64,000 bases of DNA from RGIG5270 sp045538635 (GTDB lineage Bacteria; Verrucomicrobiota; Lentisphaeria; Victivallales; Victivallaceae), in contig JAZSRU010000125.1 in assembly GCA_045538635.1 (NCBI GenBank), positions 3,507-67,506 on the forward strand, in the 5' to 3' direction. A program made the translations under genes and the position numbers. This document shows, piece after piece, positions 1 to 8,299 of this stretch. The notes under the pieces were generated by a model. The model worked only from the letters and a program-made list of their open reading frames with translations. It searched no databases and was not told the origin of the DNA. Numbering within the stretch: the stretch's first letter is position 1; the number at the start of each line of letters is the position of its first letter.

Positions 1-74
1 GCGAGGATTGCGCCGTCGCCGCTGTTTATGACTTGCAGATTTGCATCAAGTTTTCGGATTTTTGCTTCACTCAT
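1..74 (-). CDS. 5' end of an unidentified gene, cut by the window edge
   Basis: An ATG at 72-74 on the reverse strand is preceded at good distance by AGGGAG, and the frame stays open to the window edge, giving about 24 residues beginning MSEAKIRKLDANLQV. This is too short to place in a family. It is divergent from the regulator at 256, with about 180 bp between them, so the regulator may control it; that is inference from position only. Confidence 0.55.
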   Translation of the reverse strand, partial: MSEAKIRKLDANLQVINSGDGAIL

Positions 75-255
75 TGTTAAAATCTCCCTGAAATGGATAT
101 TGATTACAGTATTATACAATATAGAAGATAACTTTTATTTGATTATTTGCAATAGTTTTTTGAAAAAAAAATGATTTTTTTATATCAGAAATTCGCATTT
201 TTGACTATCCGGGCTATATTTATTCGTATATCGCTATAAAAAATAAGGTGTTTTT

Positions 256-1338
256 ATGTATCCAAAAAAGCGCGGCAGACCGTCAAAATATGTTGAAATA
301 AGTAATGGGATAAAAGATTTTATCCGCAGCAGTTCTTTGTTTGACGGAGATGCACTGCCATCGGAGCGCAAAATGGCAAAACTCTTTGATTGTACACAGG
401 TTACGCTTCGCCGTGCATTGATGTATCTGGAGGAGGAAAAAGTTATTTACAGCGTGCCGCATAAGGGGCGTTTTGTTGGCGCGGCGCGGGATGTGCCGGA
501 AAAGAGAAGCAATCTGGCGGCATTGATATTTCCTGATGATGAGCTTTTTTATTACAAAATTTTTGCCCGTCTGGAGCCGTTTTTTCAGCAGAACGGGCAA
601 CTGTTGTCTGTGCATCTGACCGGGAATTCTGAAACTAAAGAAAGAATGCTGCTGGAGCGTTTTGCGGAGATGAATTTTGATGTGGTGCTGGCAGTTCCAA
701 ATCCTGCATGCAGAGATGTTTACGTGGAGAAAAAAGTTCCGGTTGTGTTTTTTGATACCGTTTTGGATGATGTTAATATTTCCGGAGTTGTTTCTGATGA
801 CCGCAATGGCGCATTTCAGGCTGTGCGGCATTTGATAAGTCTGGGGCATCGCAGGATCGCTTTTATAGGACATGATTACGATTTGAGCGGCAGGAGCCGT
901 CTTGGCGGGTATTTTGATGCGTTGAATAATGCTCATCTGGAAATAGATCATGACTTGATAAAATTGCAGCAGCCGACGCGGGAGTGGGGGATTTATGCAA
1001 TGTCGGAGATGTTTAAGAAACGCGACAAACGGCCGACGGCAGTTTTTTGTGTAAATGATACAGTTGCTTCCGGCGTAATGCATTATGCTCACAGCCATCA
1101 TATTGATATCCCGCAGGAATTGTCGGTGTCAAGTTTCGGTAATACCGGAATTGCTGAGGATTTGGATTTAAGCAGCGTGGATCAGAATCTTGATAAAATT
1201 GTTGATGCTATTAAAATAAAGGTGCAGCAATGCTGTATTGCACCTGATTATGAATCGGGAAATGTTGTTGTGCCTTGTTCTTTGATAGTCCGGTCGAGCA
1301 GCGGAATATGTCTTGCACGCAAAAATGACCGTGAATAA
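256..1338 (+). CDS. GntR-type helix-turn-helix / LacI-type sensor transcriptional regulator
   Basis: The first 75 residues look like a GntR winged helix, with the typical PSERKMAKLF and VTLRRALMYLEEE segments. From about residue 85 the protein is a periplasmic-binding-protein-like sensor of LacI/GalR type, with the family signature GHRRIAFIGHD followed by R..GYFDALN and a late CVNDTVASG segment. This hybrid layout is known for AraR-like sugar regulators. It probably binds a sugar or sugar derivative and represses or activates the divergent gene at the left edge. It is monocistronic, about 220 bp before accD. The effector cannot be read from the sequence. Confidence 0.85.
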   Translation: MYPKKRGRPSKYVEISNGIKDFIRSSSLFDGDALPSERKMAKLFDCTQVTLRRALMYLEEEKVIYSVPHKGRFVGAARDVPEKRSNLAALIFPDDELFYYKIFARLEPFFQQNGQLLSVHLTGNSETKERMLLERFAEMNFDVVLAVPNPACRDVYVEKKVPVVFFDTVLDDVNISGVVSDDRNGAFQAVRHLISLGHRRIAFIGHDYDLSGRSRLGGYFDALNNAHLEIDHDLIKLQQPTREWGIYAMSEMFKKRDKRPTAVFCVNDTVASGVMHYAHSHHIDIPQELSVSSFGNTGIAEDLDLSSVDQNLDKIVDAIKIKVQQCCIAPDYESGNVVVPCSLIVRSSSGICLARKNDRE

Positions 1339-1449
1339 TGGAAAATATTGAAGCTCAATAAGATAGATGTATAAAAAATGAGAATTTATTTTTCTGCTGT
1401 TTTTGAGGTCGGTATGTGCATCTGGAAATAATTGTATATTTTGTCTGAT

Positions 1450-1477
1450 TTGAAAAAGTGATTTTGCGTGCTATATT
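1450..1477 (+). promoter_or_regulatory. Putative accD promoter
   Basis: TTGAAA at 1450-1455 and TATATT at 1472-1477 are separated by 16 bp and lie about 75 bp before the accD start. The same GCTATATT context recurs before several genes in this window. Read by eye only. Confidence 0.55.
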
Positions 1478-1555
1478 ATAAAATATGAAAAATTCCGGAA
1501 GTGGAGTTTTTTGTATTTGTACTTGTCAATTAAATTCAATAATATGGAGTTGGAT

Positions 1556-2428
1556 ATGGCATTATTCGGCAGTAACAAATATTCAAAATTGAGCTTGCCT
1601 GTCAAAGGTGAGCGCAAAATGGTCATTCCTGACGGTTCATGGATCAAATGCCGTAATTGCTGTCAGACTTTGTATGCAGACAGACTGGAAGATAATCATC
1701 AGGTCTGCTGGTATTGCGGACATCATTTTCCCATGACCGCTGAACAGCGTATAAATTTGATCAGCGACAAAGGATCTTTTGTTGAAATGGATGCAAATTT
1801 GATCTCGGTGGATGCTCTTGGTTTCTCTGATTCAAAGAGTTACGTTGACAGACTCAAAGAGAATACTGCTAAAAGCGGTATGAATGATGCTATTGTCTGC
1901 GGAACTGCCAAACTTGACGGCAATCCTTTTGCTGTCGGAGTTATGGATTTCCGCTTTATGGGCGCAAGTATGGGATCTGTCGTTGGAGAAAAAATTGCCC
2001 GTCTGGTCGAGTTCGCTGTTGCGAAGAAATTGCCGGTATTGCTTGTAACTGCATCCGGCGGTGCCCGTATGCAGGAGGGAATCCTGAGTTTGATGCAGAT
2101 GCCGAAAACATGTGCGGCATTGGAAAAGCTTGATGAAGCGGGACTTGCGTATTTTGTTCTGATGACCAATCCGACATATGGTGGAGTGACCGCCAGTTTT
2201 GCCAGTCTGGGTGATATTATTATGGCTGAACCGGGTGCGATGATAGGGTTTGCCGGTCCGCGCGTTATTCAGGAAACAACCAATTCAAAATTGCCGGAAG
2301 GTTTCCAGACTGCTGAGTTCCTGGTTGAGAAAGGTATGATCGACCGGGTGGTGGAACGCAAAAATTTTCGCAAAGAATTCAGTCTGCTGCTTGAAATTTT
2401 CAAAAAGCAGGCTATAGTAAAGAAGTAA
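1556..2428 (+). CDS. accD: Acetyl-CoA carboxylase carboxyltransferase subunit beta
   Basis: AccD forms the beta half of the carboxyltransferase that passes a carboxyl group from biotin to acetyl-CoA, giving malonyl-CoA, the first step of fatty acid synthesis in the cytoplasm. The protein has an N-terminal four-cysteine zinc ribbon (CRNC...CWYCG) and the crotonase-like core with the conserved segments SGGARMQEG and NPTYGGVTASF. An upstream in-frame ATG exists at 1511, but the start at 1556 has GGAG seven bases upstream and gives MALFGSNKYSK, 290 residues, normal for the family. AccA is not in the window. Confidence 0.95.
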   Translation: MALFGSNKYSKLSLPVKGERKMVIPDGSWIKCRNCCQTLYADRLEDNHQVCWYCGHHFPMTAEQRINLISDKGSFVEMDANLISVDALGFSDSKSYVDRLKENTAKSGMNDAIVCGTAKLDGNPFAVGVMDFRFMGASMGSVVGEKIARLVEFAVAKKLPVLLVTASGGARMQEGILSLMQMPKTCAALEKLDEAGLAYFVLMTNPTYGGVTASFASLGDIIMAEPGAMIGFAGPRVIQETTNSKLPEGFQTAEFLVEKGMIDRVVERKNFRKEFSLLLEIFKKQAIVKK

Positions 2429-2436
2429 AGTCATTT

Positions 2437-2520
2437 GGACTTTTACATTGAATGACAGGTTAATCTGGTCAGGTGGGGAACCAAGCAGCCACGTACTGAG
2501 TCGTTCAAGTGTGAAAGTCC
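2437..2520 (+). ncRNA. ffs: Signal recognition particle RNA (4.5S, small bacterial type)
   Basis: The apical SRP motif is present: a GGTCAGG strand, a GGAA tetraloop and the AAGCAGCC strand (2467-2490). The outer arms pair well: GGACTTTTACA at 2437-2447 with TGTGAAAGTCC at 2510-2520, and TTGAATGAC with GTCGTTCAA, with G-U pairs only. The RNA binds Ffh to target membrane proteins. It begins 8 bases after the accD stop, so it may be processed from the accD transcript or use its own promoter inside accD. Mature ends are estimated from pairing. Confidence 0.88.
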
Positions 2521-2586
2521 GCTTTGATGATTTTGCAGCTTTCCTTGATGAAAACGAAAAAAAACAGATTTTTTTCAGTTTTTGAC

Positions 2587-2614
2587 TTGCAAAACAAAAT
2601 TTGTAAGCTATATT
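2587..2614 (+). promoter_or_regulatory. Putative promoter for tRNA-Lys and rpmB
   Basis: TTGCAA at 2587-2592, a 16-bp spacer and TATATT at 2609-2614, ending 32 bases before the tRNA. By eye only. Confidence 0.5.
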
Positions 2615-2646
2615 AAGGAATTGTCATGAAAATGATGTTCATTGGC

Positions 2647-2722
2647 GGGTTGATAGCTCAGTCGGTAGAGCATCGCCCTTTTAAGGCGGTGGTCCCGGGT
2701 TCGAGTCCCGGTCAACTCACCA
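2647..2722 (+). tRNA. tRNA-Lys (anticodon TTT)
   Basis: A 76-base cloverleaf with encoded CCA. The acceptor arm GGGTTGA pairs with TCAACTC (one G-U pair). The D arm is GCTCAGTCGGTAGAGC. The anticodon stem TCGCC/GGCGG encloses the loop CTTTTAA with TTT at positions 34-36. The T arm is CCGGGTTCGAGTCCCGG. It lies 61 bases before rpmB and could be co-transcribed with it. Confidence 0.97.
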
Positions 2723-2783
2723 TTTTTTTTGTTTTTAAATAAAAATTGAAATAAAGCCGCGTCAGCGGTGCAGGAGTGGAAAA

Positions 2784-3011
2784 ATGAGTCAGGTATGCTA
2801 TCTCTGCGGTAAAGGCAAAATGAGCGGTGGCCACATCGTTCGTAAAGGTCTTGCCAAGAAAACCGGTGGTATCGGTATGCACGTTGTAAAAAATACCAAA
2901 CGCACTTTTGAGGCAAATATTCAGAATGTCAAAATCAATGAAAACGGTACTGTCAAAACCGTTAAATTGTGTGTCAGCTGTATCCGTACCGGAAACTTCT
3001 GCAAAGCATAA
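2784..3011 (+). CDS. rpmB: 50S ribosomal protein L28
   Basis: A 75-residue basic protein of the bL28 family in its zinc-binding form: CYLCGKG near the N terminus and CVSCIRTG near the C terminus supply the four cysteines. The SGGHIVRKGLAKKTGGIG and KRTFEANIQ segments are typical. It is a structural protein of the large subunit near the E site. It follows tRNA-Lys and is followed by a terminator. Confidence 0.95.
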   Translation: MSQVCYLCGKGKMSGGHIVRKGLAKKTGGIGMHVVKNTKRTFEANIQNVKINENGTVKTVKLCVSCIRTGNFCKA

Positions 3012-3041
3012 TGATTGTTGCTGAATCAAAAAGAAAAATTC

Positions 3042-3073
3042 AAACTCCTTGTTGCAAACAGGGAGTTTTTTTT
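3042..3073 (+). terminator. Rho-independent terminator of rpmB
   Basis: An AACTCC/GGAGTT stem with inner pairing TGTT/AACA is followed by eight T. It ends about 16 bases before the next start codon, so the next gene needs its own start site or read-through. Confidence 0.8.
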
Positions 3074-3088
3074 ATTTCGGGGGGTGGA

Positions 3089-3838
3089 ATGAAAAATATT
3101 CTGTTTTTGAGTATGGTTGTATCTCTCTGGATTGTAAGTGGTTGCAGTGCCGTCGGCAATGCGGTCCGTACGACCAGTTCTTATTATCTGAAAAATGCGC
3201 CTGAATATATTGATATTTGTGGAGACTGGCGGATTGAAATTATTTGTAATGCTGCAGAAAATTCATGCGAAATAATCATGGATGAGAATCTGCAGCGGAG
3301 TTATTCTCTCCGTACAGGACGGACATTGAAACTTTCATTATCAAAGAATATTATGCCTCTGATAAGTCCTGTCGTCAGAATCAAAATGAAAAAAGCATTT
3401 TCAGAACTTGAATTGGATGGAAATTTGATTTGTCATGTAAAAGGTTTTAATGGAAATACGCTTGAAATCGATCTCGGCGGAGAGGCTGTTTGTGTTTTTG
3501 ATGACGGCAGCGCGGAAAAGATAGAGGCAGATATTTCTGATATGTCAAAACTGTCTTTGAAATGTAAGGCGAAAGTGCTTGAACTTGAAGCAGATAAACG
3601 GGCTGTATTTGAAGCCGTCGATGTTGATGAATTGATGATCGATGCATCAGAAAATTCAGTCTGCCGGATAGAAAAATGTGAAAAAGCATTTGTCAAAGCA
3701 TGTGACTTGAGCATGATCGAATTCAAAAGTATAAAATCTTTGCAGGAAAGACTTTATGATGATGCAGTTGTGAAATATCCGATTGTTGTTCCTGAAAGTT
3801 TGAAAGCCGGAAAAGGAAAAAGTAAGGTTTCTTTATGA
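3089..3838 (+). CDS. Lipoprotein, DUF2807/GIN-domain-like
   Basis: The start at 3089 (MKNILFLSMV) has a GGGGTGG ribosome site and gives a lipoprotein signal with lipobox VSGC, cleaved before Cys19. The rest is about 230 residues of beta-rich, repetitive hydrophilic sequence with short alternating motifs (LEIDLGGEA, LSLKCKAKVLELEADK). That resembles the head GIN domain (DUF2807) of surface adhesin-like proteins; I infer this from pattern, not a search. Function unknown. The last four bases overlap rsmE, so the two are translationally coupled. Confidence 0.7.
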   Translation: MKNILFLSMVVSLWIVSGCSAVGNAVRTTSSYYLKNAPEYIDICGDWRIEIICNAAENSCEIIMDENLQRSYSLRTGRTLKLSLSKNIMPLISPVVRIKMKKAFSELELDGNLICHVKGFNGNTLEIDLGGEAVCVFDDGSAEKIEADISDMSKLSLKCKAKVLELEADKRAVFEAVDVDELMIDASENSVCRIEKCEKAFVKACDLSMIEFKSIKSLQERLYDDAVVKYPIVVPESLKAGKGKSKVSL

Positions 3839-4617
3839 ATATGCTCCTCGCAAGACCTGAACAGTTGAGAAAACTGGACAACGGATCAATGCAATGCGTT
3901 GTGAATGATGCCCGCCGTATTGAACATATAAAAAATATTCTGAAGTTGAGAAACGGCGATGCATGCAAAGTCGGGGTTTTGAATCAAGGATGTTTTGCCG
4001 GAGAGATCGGCAGTATTGAACATGAGGTTCTGATAAATTTTGACCCGGATAAGATGGAAAAGCCGCCGGCAAAAATGCCGTTGACTCTTTTTATTGCCAT
4101 GCAGCGTCCCAATACATTGAAAAAAGTTATCCATTGTGCAATCACAATGGGGGTTGAAAAAATTTGCTTTTTCGGCAGTTACAAAGTGGAGAAAAGTTAT
4201 TGGCAATCATCTGTTCTGCAGGAAAAAAATTTGCAATTTGAAATTGATCTGGCAATGGAACAGTGCAAAGATCCGGTGGAAGTGGAGATTTCTTTCTGCC
4301 GTTATTTCAAAAGTTTTACCGAAGATATTCTGATGCCTTTTGTTGCGCAGAATCCACTTTTTCTTGCTCATCCGGCAGGCAGAAGCAGCGCAGTCGGAAC
4401 AGTTTTGAACAGAGTTGGAGCTGCCCGCTGCGGACTGGTTGTCGGACCGGAGGGTGGATTTACGGAGTATGAAATCGGATGTCTGCAGGATATGGGACTT
4501 CATCTTTTGTCATTGGGGGACAGGGTTTTGCGTACGGAATTTGCGTTGTCGGCATTGCTTGAAATTTTCAATCTGCATTATCTCAACGGCTTGACTTTTG
4601 CTGAAACGCAGTTATAG
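3835..4617 (+). CDS. rsmE: 16S rRNA (uracil-1498-N3)-methyltransferase
   Basis: RsmE methylates U1498 of 16S rRNA in the 30S subunit using SAM. The 260-residue protein has an N-terminal PUA-like part (ARRIEHIKNILKLRNGDAC) and a C-terminal SPOUT knot with the family signature VVGPEGGFTEYE and LGDRVLRTEFA. The start overlaps the upstream lipoprotein stop in ATGA. The protein continues to 4617, 31 bases before nadE. Confidence 0.95.
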   Translation: MNMLLARPEQLRKLDNGSMQCVVNDARRIEHIKNILKLRNGDACKVGVLNQGCFAGEIGSIEHEVLINFDPDKMEKPPAKMPLTLFIAMQRPNTLKKVIHCAITMGVEKICFFGSYKVEKSYWQSSVLQEKNLQFEIDLAMEQCKDPVEVEISFCRYFKSFTEDILMPFVAQNPLFLAHPAGRSSAVGTVLNRVGAARCGLVVGPEGGFTEYEIGCLQDMGLHLLSLGDRVLRTEFALSALLEIFNLHYLNGLTFAETQL

Positions 4618-4648
4618 TTATACTGAAAATATTATACAGGAGGTATAA

Positions 4649-6514
4649 ATGTACGGTTTTTACAGAGTTTGCAGTGCAGTACCGCAATTGCGTATTGCTG
4701 ATGCAGAATATAATGCCGCGGAAATTCGCAGTTTGTATCTTGAAGCAAGTGAAAACGGGGCGGCGGCGGTGATTTTTCCGGAATTGTCTTTGAGTGCGGC
4801 AACATGCGGTGATATTTTCTATCAGAACAGATTGCTGGAATGTGTTCAGCAGCAAATACGTATGCTTGCCGGATATACCGGTGATACTGTTTTGATTTTC
4901 GGGGCACCGGTTGCTTTCAATAATTCCTTGTACAATTGTGCGGTTGTTGCGCAGAATGGCTTTATTCTCGGAATAGTTCCCAAAAAAACATACGGCAATG
5001 ATTGTTTTTTTGCTGACGGCAATGGTGTTTCAGGTGAGATATTCATTGATGGCGAAGAAGTTATGATTGATGCTGATATGATTTTTTCTGACGGGAAAAT
5101 ATCATTTGGTGTTACAGTCGGGGAAGATTTGAAAAATAATGTTCCGCAGGCGTCATTTTTGAGTGACGGCGGTGCTGAAATTATTTTTGCCATGAGTGCT
5201 TTTGCTGAAGTTCCGGGAGCATGGAGCAAATACAAAAAAGCGGTTGAAGATTTTTCTGCAAGAAGTTGCAGTGCTTATATTTATGCATCATCAGGCAGCG
5301 GAGAATCGGTTTCAGATGTGGTCTGTGCCGGTCATGCATGTATTGCTGAAAATGGTGAAATTTTAAGTGAAAACAGAGCATTTGAGCGTGACGGCAGTTT
5401 GATTTTTGATGAAATTGATGTTGAAAAATTGCAGAATCTGAAATTGCAGAAGAAAAAACAGCCGTTTTTTGATGAGAAAATTTTGTGCGTTGAATGTGAT
5501 GAAATCATGGAAGTTGATGAATTGCGTTTCCGTTACATTGAGCCGCTTGTTTTTGTGCCGGAAGATGTTGAGGAACTTGATGAAGTTATCGCCATTCAAA
5601 CATATGCGCTGAGCGATCGTATTGAAAAAATCAATGCGAAAACTATGGTCCTGGGCGTTTCAGGCGGATTGGATTCAACTCTGGCATTGCTGATATGTCA
5701 TAATGTCTGCAAAAAGCTCAACCGTCCCTTCAGCGATATTGTCGCATTTACCCTGCCTGGTTTCGGAACGACCGGACGGACTTACAGCAATGCAGTTGCA
5801 CTGGCAAAAGAGCTTGGCGCGACATTGAAAGAGGTGAATATCAAAGACGCCGCGCTGCAGCACTTCAAGGATATCGGTCATGATGTCAATGATATTGATG
5901 TTACATACGAAAATACTCAGGCGCGTGAGCGTACACAAATTCTGATGGATTATGCGAACAAATCCGGCGGTATTGTTATCGGAACGGGTGATTTGTCCGA
6001 ACTTGCTCTCGGCTGGTGTACTTATAACGGCGATCATATGTCTATGTATGGAGTGAACTGCTCCGTTCCAAAAACTCAAATCCGTCCGTTGATTCTCCGT
6101 TACGGCGAAAGCTGCAGTGACAATATCAGAGAGGTTTTGCAGGATATTGCCGATACTCCGGTCAGTCCGGAATTGCTGCCGCCGTCGGATTCGGGGGATA
6201 TTGTGCAGAAAACAGAGGATATTCTGGGGCCGTATGAACTGCATGATTTTTTCCTGTTTCATTTTGTGCAGTTCGGGGCATCTCCGGACAAACTTCTTTT
6301 TATGGCGGAACGCGCATTCAAGGGGGTTTATAAGCGGGCAGAGATCGTGCGGACTTTAAAAATGTTTATGCGCAGATTTTTTACCCAGCAATTCAAGCGT
6401 AATGCAGTTCCTGACGGAGTTATGGCAAATTGCATAAGTCTTTCGCCCCGGGGTGCATGGAGAATGCCGTCAGAGGCCTCATTTGCCTCATTTGAAATCA
6501 CGGAGGATAAATGA
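4649..6514 (+). CDS. nadE: NAD+ synthase with a nitrilase-like N-terminal domain; the glutaminase cysteine is missing
   Basis: This is a two-domain NAD+ synthetase of 621 residues. Residues 1 to about 270 are nitrilase-fold amidase, with the expected glutamate (E45 in FPELS) and lysine (K112 or K113 in VPKKTYGN). The C-terminal part is the ATP-dependent synthetase, with SGGLDS at 338-343 and GTGDLSELALGW. In glutamine-dependent NadE the third amidase residue is a cysteine in a CED motif. Here the aligned position reads VGED, with Gly158 encoded by GGG at 5120-5122. The amidase domain therefore probably cannot hydrolyse glutamine, and the enzyme may use ammonia. A strong AGGAGGT precedes the start. 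Confidence 0.92.
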   Translation: MYGFYRVCSAVPQLRIADAEYNAAEIRSLYLEASENGAAAVIFPELSLSAATCGDIFYQNRLLECVQQQIRMLAGYTGDTVLIFGAPVAFNNSLYNCAVVAQNGFILGIVPKKTYGNDCFFADGNGVSGEIFIDGEEVMIDADMIFSDGKISFGVTVGEDLKNNVPQASFLSDGGAEIIFAMSAFAEVPGAWSKYKKAVEDFSARSCSAYIYASSGSGESVSDVVCAGHACIAENGEILSENRAFERDGSLIFDEIDVEKLQNLKLQKKKQPFFDEKILCVECDEIMEVDELRFRYIEPLVFVPEDVEELDEVIAIQTYALSDRIEKINAKTMVLGVSGGLDSTLALLICHNVCKKLNRPFSDIVAFTLPGFGTTGRTYSNAVALAKELGATLKEVNIKDAALQHFKDIGHDVNDIDVTYENTQARERTQILMDYANKSGGIVIGTGDLSELALGWCTYNGDHMSMYGVNCSVPKTQIRPLILRYGESCSDNIREVLQDIADTPVSPELLPPSDSGDIVQKTEDILGPYELHDFFLFHFVQFGASPDKLLFMAERAFKGVYKRAEIVRTLKMFMRRFFTQQFKRNAVPDGVMANCISLSPRGAWRMPSEASFASFEITEDK

Positions 6515-6876
6515 TGGGGGCGATACATATCGGGTCAAGATTGTGCAAAACCAAAGATTTGAGCCTGGGGCAGAGTCTTTTTGCAGGGACTCTGCTGGAG
6601 TGGGTTGCTGAATGCGGTTCAATTTTCAGTATGAAATATACCGGAAGTGACCGGCATATGGCATTGTACCGGATTGATGACCTGCGGATCACCAAACCGA
6701 TCAAGGTAGGTATGCTGATGGATTTTTATGCCGATGATGTCAGGCTCGGCAAGCATAGCGTCAGCTTCAGATTGTATGCTTTGGTACGGGATAAGTGTAC
6801 GATTTCACTTGACTGCACCTATGTTCAAATTGATGAAAACGGCGAAAAGATTCCCTTGCCGCCGGTTAACAGATAA
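6511..6876 (+). CDS. Hotdog-fold acyl-CoA thioesterase
   Basis: A 121-residue single hotdog domain of the YciA/ACOT type, with LFAGTLLEWVAECGSIFSM at the helix and a C-terminal VQIDENGEKIPLPP segment typical of the family. These enzymes hydrolyse acyl-CoA; chain-length preference is not readable. It overlaps the nadE stop. Two ATG codons are possible, 6511 and 6514; the second has better spacing (7) from GGAGG at 6502. Co-translated with nadE. Confidence 0.8.
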   Translation: MMGAIHIGSRLCKTKDLSLGQSLFAGTLLEWVAECGSIFSMKYTGSDRHMALYRIDDLRITKPIKVGMLMDFYADDVRLGKHSVSFRLYALVRDKCTISLDCTYVQIDENGEKIPLPPVNR

Positions 6877-6885
6877 GGAATTATT

Positions 6886-7416
6886 ATGAAAAAAACAAAA
6901 CTTCTCATGCTGGCAGTTTCTGTACTTGTATTTTGCGGCGGATGTGCCGCGATCGAAGACGCATTGAATATCAATCTGATTGACGATAATCCGCGTTTTC
7001 AGATATCTTTACACAGTATTATCCGTTATCCCCGCGGCAACGAGATCGAAGAGGAAGTTGAAACATTCAAAGGTGAAAAAGTTGTTGTCAACAGAAATTC
7101 ATTTATTGACAGTTCAAAGATTTTTGATGCTGAACTTATCCCGCTGGAGGACAATCCCGGGTATTATGATATTTCTTTGAAGCTCAACAGTACCGGTATG
7201 AAACAATGGTTTCAGCTGGTGCTTGATTACCGCGAAGAACAGATAGCAGTTCTGATTGACGGTGCATATTTCGGCAGATTCCGTCCTGACGGCGGTCATA
7301 CCGAAGATACCCAATGGGTCACTTTGAAAGGACCTTTCAATGAGGTTGTCGCCCGTGGTATTGTCAAATATGCCCGCCGTAATTACCGTCATCATCATCC
7401 AACGAGTACTTTCTGA
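6886..7416 (+). CDS. Lipoprotein of unknown function
   Basis: The signal peptide MKKTKLLMLAVSVLVF is followed by a lipobox ending CGGC, so mature lipoprotein begins at Cys21. The remaining 155 residues contain alternating beta-like stretches and a conserved-looking LKLNSTGMKQWFQLVLDYREEQIAVLIDG core, which resembles protein-translocation-associated SecD N-terminal-like repeats only loosely. The C terminus is basic and histidine-rich (RRNYRHHHP). I do not recognise the family. It lies 9 bases after the thioesterase and 2 before the CYTH gene. Confidence 0.75.
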   Translation: MKKTKLLMLAVSVLVFCGGCAAIEDALNINLIDDNPRFQISLHSIIRYPRGNEIEEEVETFKGEKVVVNRNSFIDSSKIFDAELIPLEDNPGYYDISLKLNSTGMKQWFQLVLDYREEQIAVLIDGAYFGRFRPDGGHTEDTQWVTLKGPFNEVVARGIVKYARRNYRHHHPTSTF

Positions 7417-7418
7417 TT

Positions 7419-7877
7419 ATGGGATGTGAAATCGAGCGTAAATTTCTGGTGAAAGATGACAGCTTTCTGGAACTTGCAGAATACAGCAGAGTTATAAAAC
7501 AAGGTTATCTGACCGGAAAAACAGAAAATAATGCGGCATATCGTGTCCGTATATCCGGAGATAAGGCTTTTCTGACATTGAAGGGGCAGACTCATGGAAT
7601 CAGACGGGCCGAATTTGAGTATCCTGTACCGGTTCAGGATGCGGAGGAGATGCTTGAAATATTTTGCGGTGACAGGGTGATAGAAAAGACGCGTTATTAT
7701 CTGCATTATGAAGGCTTTCTGTGGGAAGTTGATGTTTTCGGCGGCCGTCATAAAGGGTTGATGATCGCTGAGATAGAGTTGGATAACGAAAATGTTGAGT
7801 TTGCATTGCCGCCATTTGCCGGCGAGGAAGTAAGCGAGAGATTTGAGTATAGTAATTTTTCTCTCAGCATGTCGTAA
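7419..7877 (+). CDS. CYTH-domain protein (triphosphatase-like)
   Basis: A 152-residue stand-alone CYTH domain. The hallmark EIERKFLV is at residues 4-11, and the acidic and basic tunnel residues follow in YRVRIS, LTLKG, RRAEFEYPV, KTRYYL, WEVDVFGG and MIAEIEL. CYTH proteins of this size are mostly tripolyphosphatases or NTPases; adenylate cyclase activity is also known, so the substrate stays open. It is the last gene of the forward cluster and faces the hsp20 genes. Confidence 0.88.
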   Translation: MGCEIERKFLVKDDSFLELAEYSRVIKQGYLTGKTENNAAYRVRISGDKAFLTLKGQTHGIRRAEFEYPVPVQDAEEMLEIFCGDRVIEKTRYYLHYEGFLWEVDVFGGRHKGLMIAEIELDNENVEFALPPFAGEEVSERFEYSNFSLSMS

Positions 7878-7902
7878 AAACCCGTTTGAATTGACAAACG
7901 GG
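7876..7902 (-). terminator. Terminator of the small heat-shock operon
   Basis: CCCGTTTG and CAAACGGG form an 8-bp perfect stem. Read on the reverse strand it is followed by TTTTT, so it stops transcripts from the hsp20 genes. A run of A follows it on the forward strand, so it is a poor terminator for the CYTH gene. It overlaps the CYTH stop codon. Confidence 0.8.
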
Positions 7903-7910
7903 AAAAAATT

Positions 7911-8282
7911 TCATTCAGAAATTTTGATTTTGTGAACTTTGGCAGATTCTGATTTCGGCAGAGTCAGAGTGAGAACTCCGTCTTTGGTTTTTGCATGGAT
8001 TTTGGCGATATCAGTGGCGGAAGTGAGCTGGAATGAGCGTTTGAAGATGATTTCACAACCTTTACGGGTCAGGGAACTTCTGGCTTCAACGCTCAAAATG
8101 TTGTTTGCCACTTCCACATTGACATTTTCCGGAGAGGCGCCGGGGATTTCAAAATACATGATCATGGCGTGTTCATCTTCGATGATATCAACGAGAGGCA
8201 TGATTTCGAGGATGTCGCATTTTTTATTTTCGTGGTGATTCTGCATTTCGCATTTTTCTTTGTTTTCGCATTTTTCGTTCAT
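7911..8282 (-). CDS. Small heat-shock protein (Hsp20/alpha-crystallin), Cys/His-rich N terminus
   Basis: An ATP-independent holdase chaperone of 123 residues. The alpha-crystallin domain runs from about residue 30 to 118, with the conserved GVLTLTLPK segment and the C-terminal IKI anchor motif. The first 22 residues carry three cysteines and a His-His pair (CENKEKCEMQNHHENKKC), unusual for this family and possibly metal- or redox-sensitive. It is 17 bases downstream of a second hsp20 gene, as an operon, and ends at a terminator. Confidence 0.92.
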   Translation of the reverse strand: MNEKCENKEKCEMQNHHENKKCDILEIMPLVDIIEDEHAMIMYFEIPGASPENVNVEVANNILSVEARSSLTRKGCEIIFKRSFQLTSATDIAKIHAKTKDGVLTLTLPKSESAKVHKIKISE

Positions 8283-8299
8283 GGTGTTTTCTCATTTGG

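Noticed and set aside
283..1101. 272-residue reverse open frame
   Set aside because: It is antisense to the GntR/LacI-type regulator, whose frame has full family motifs.
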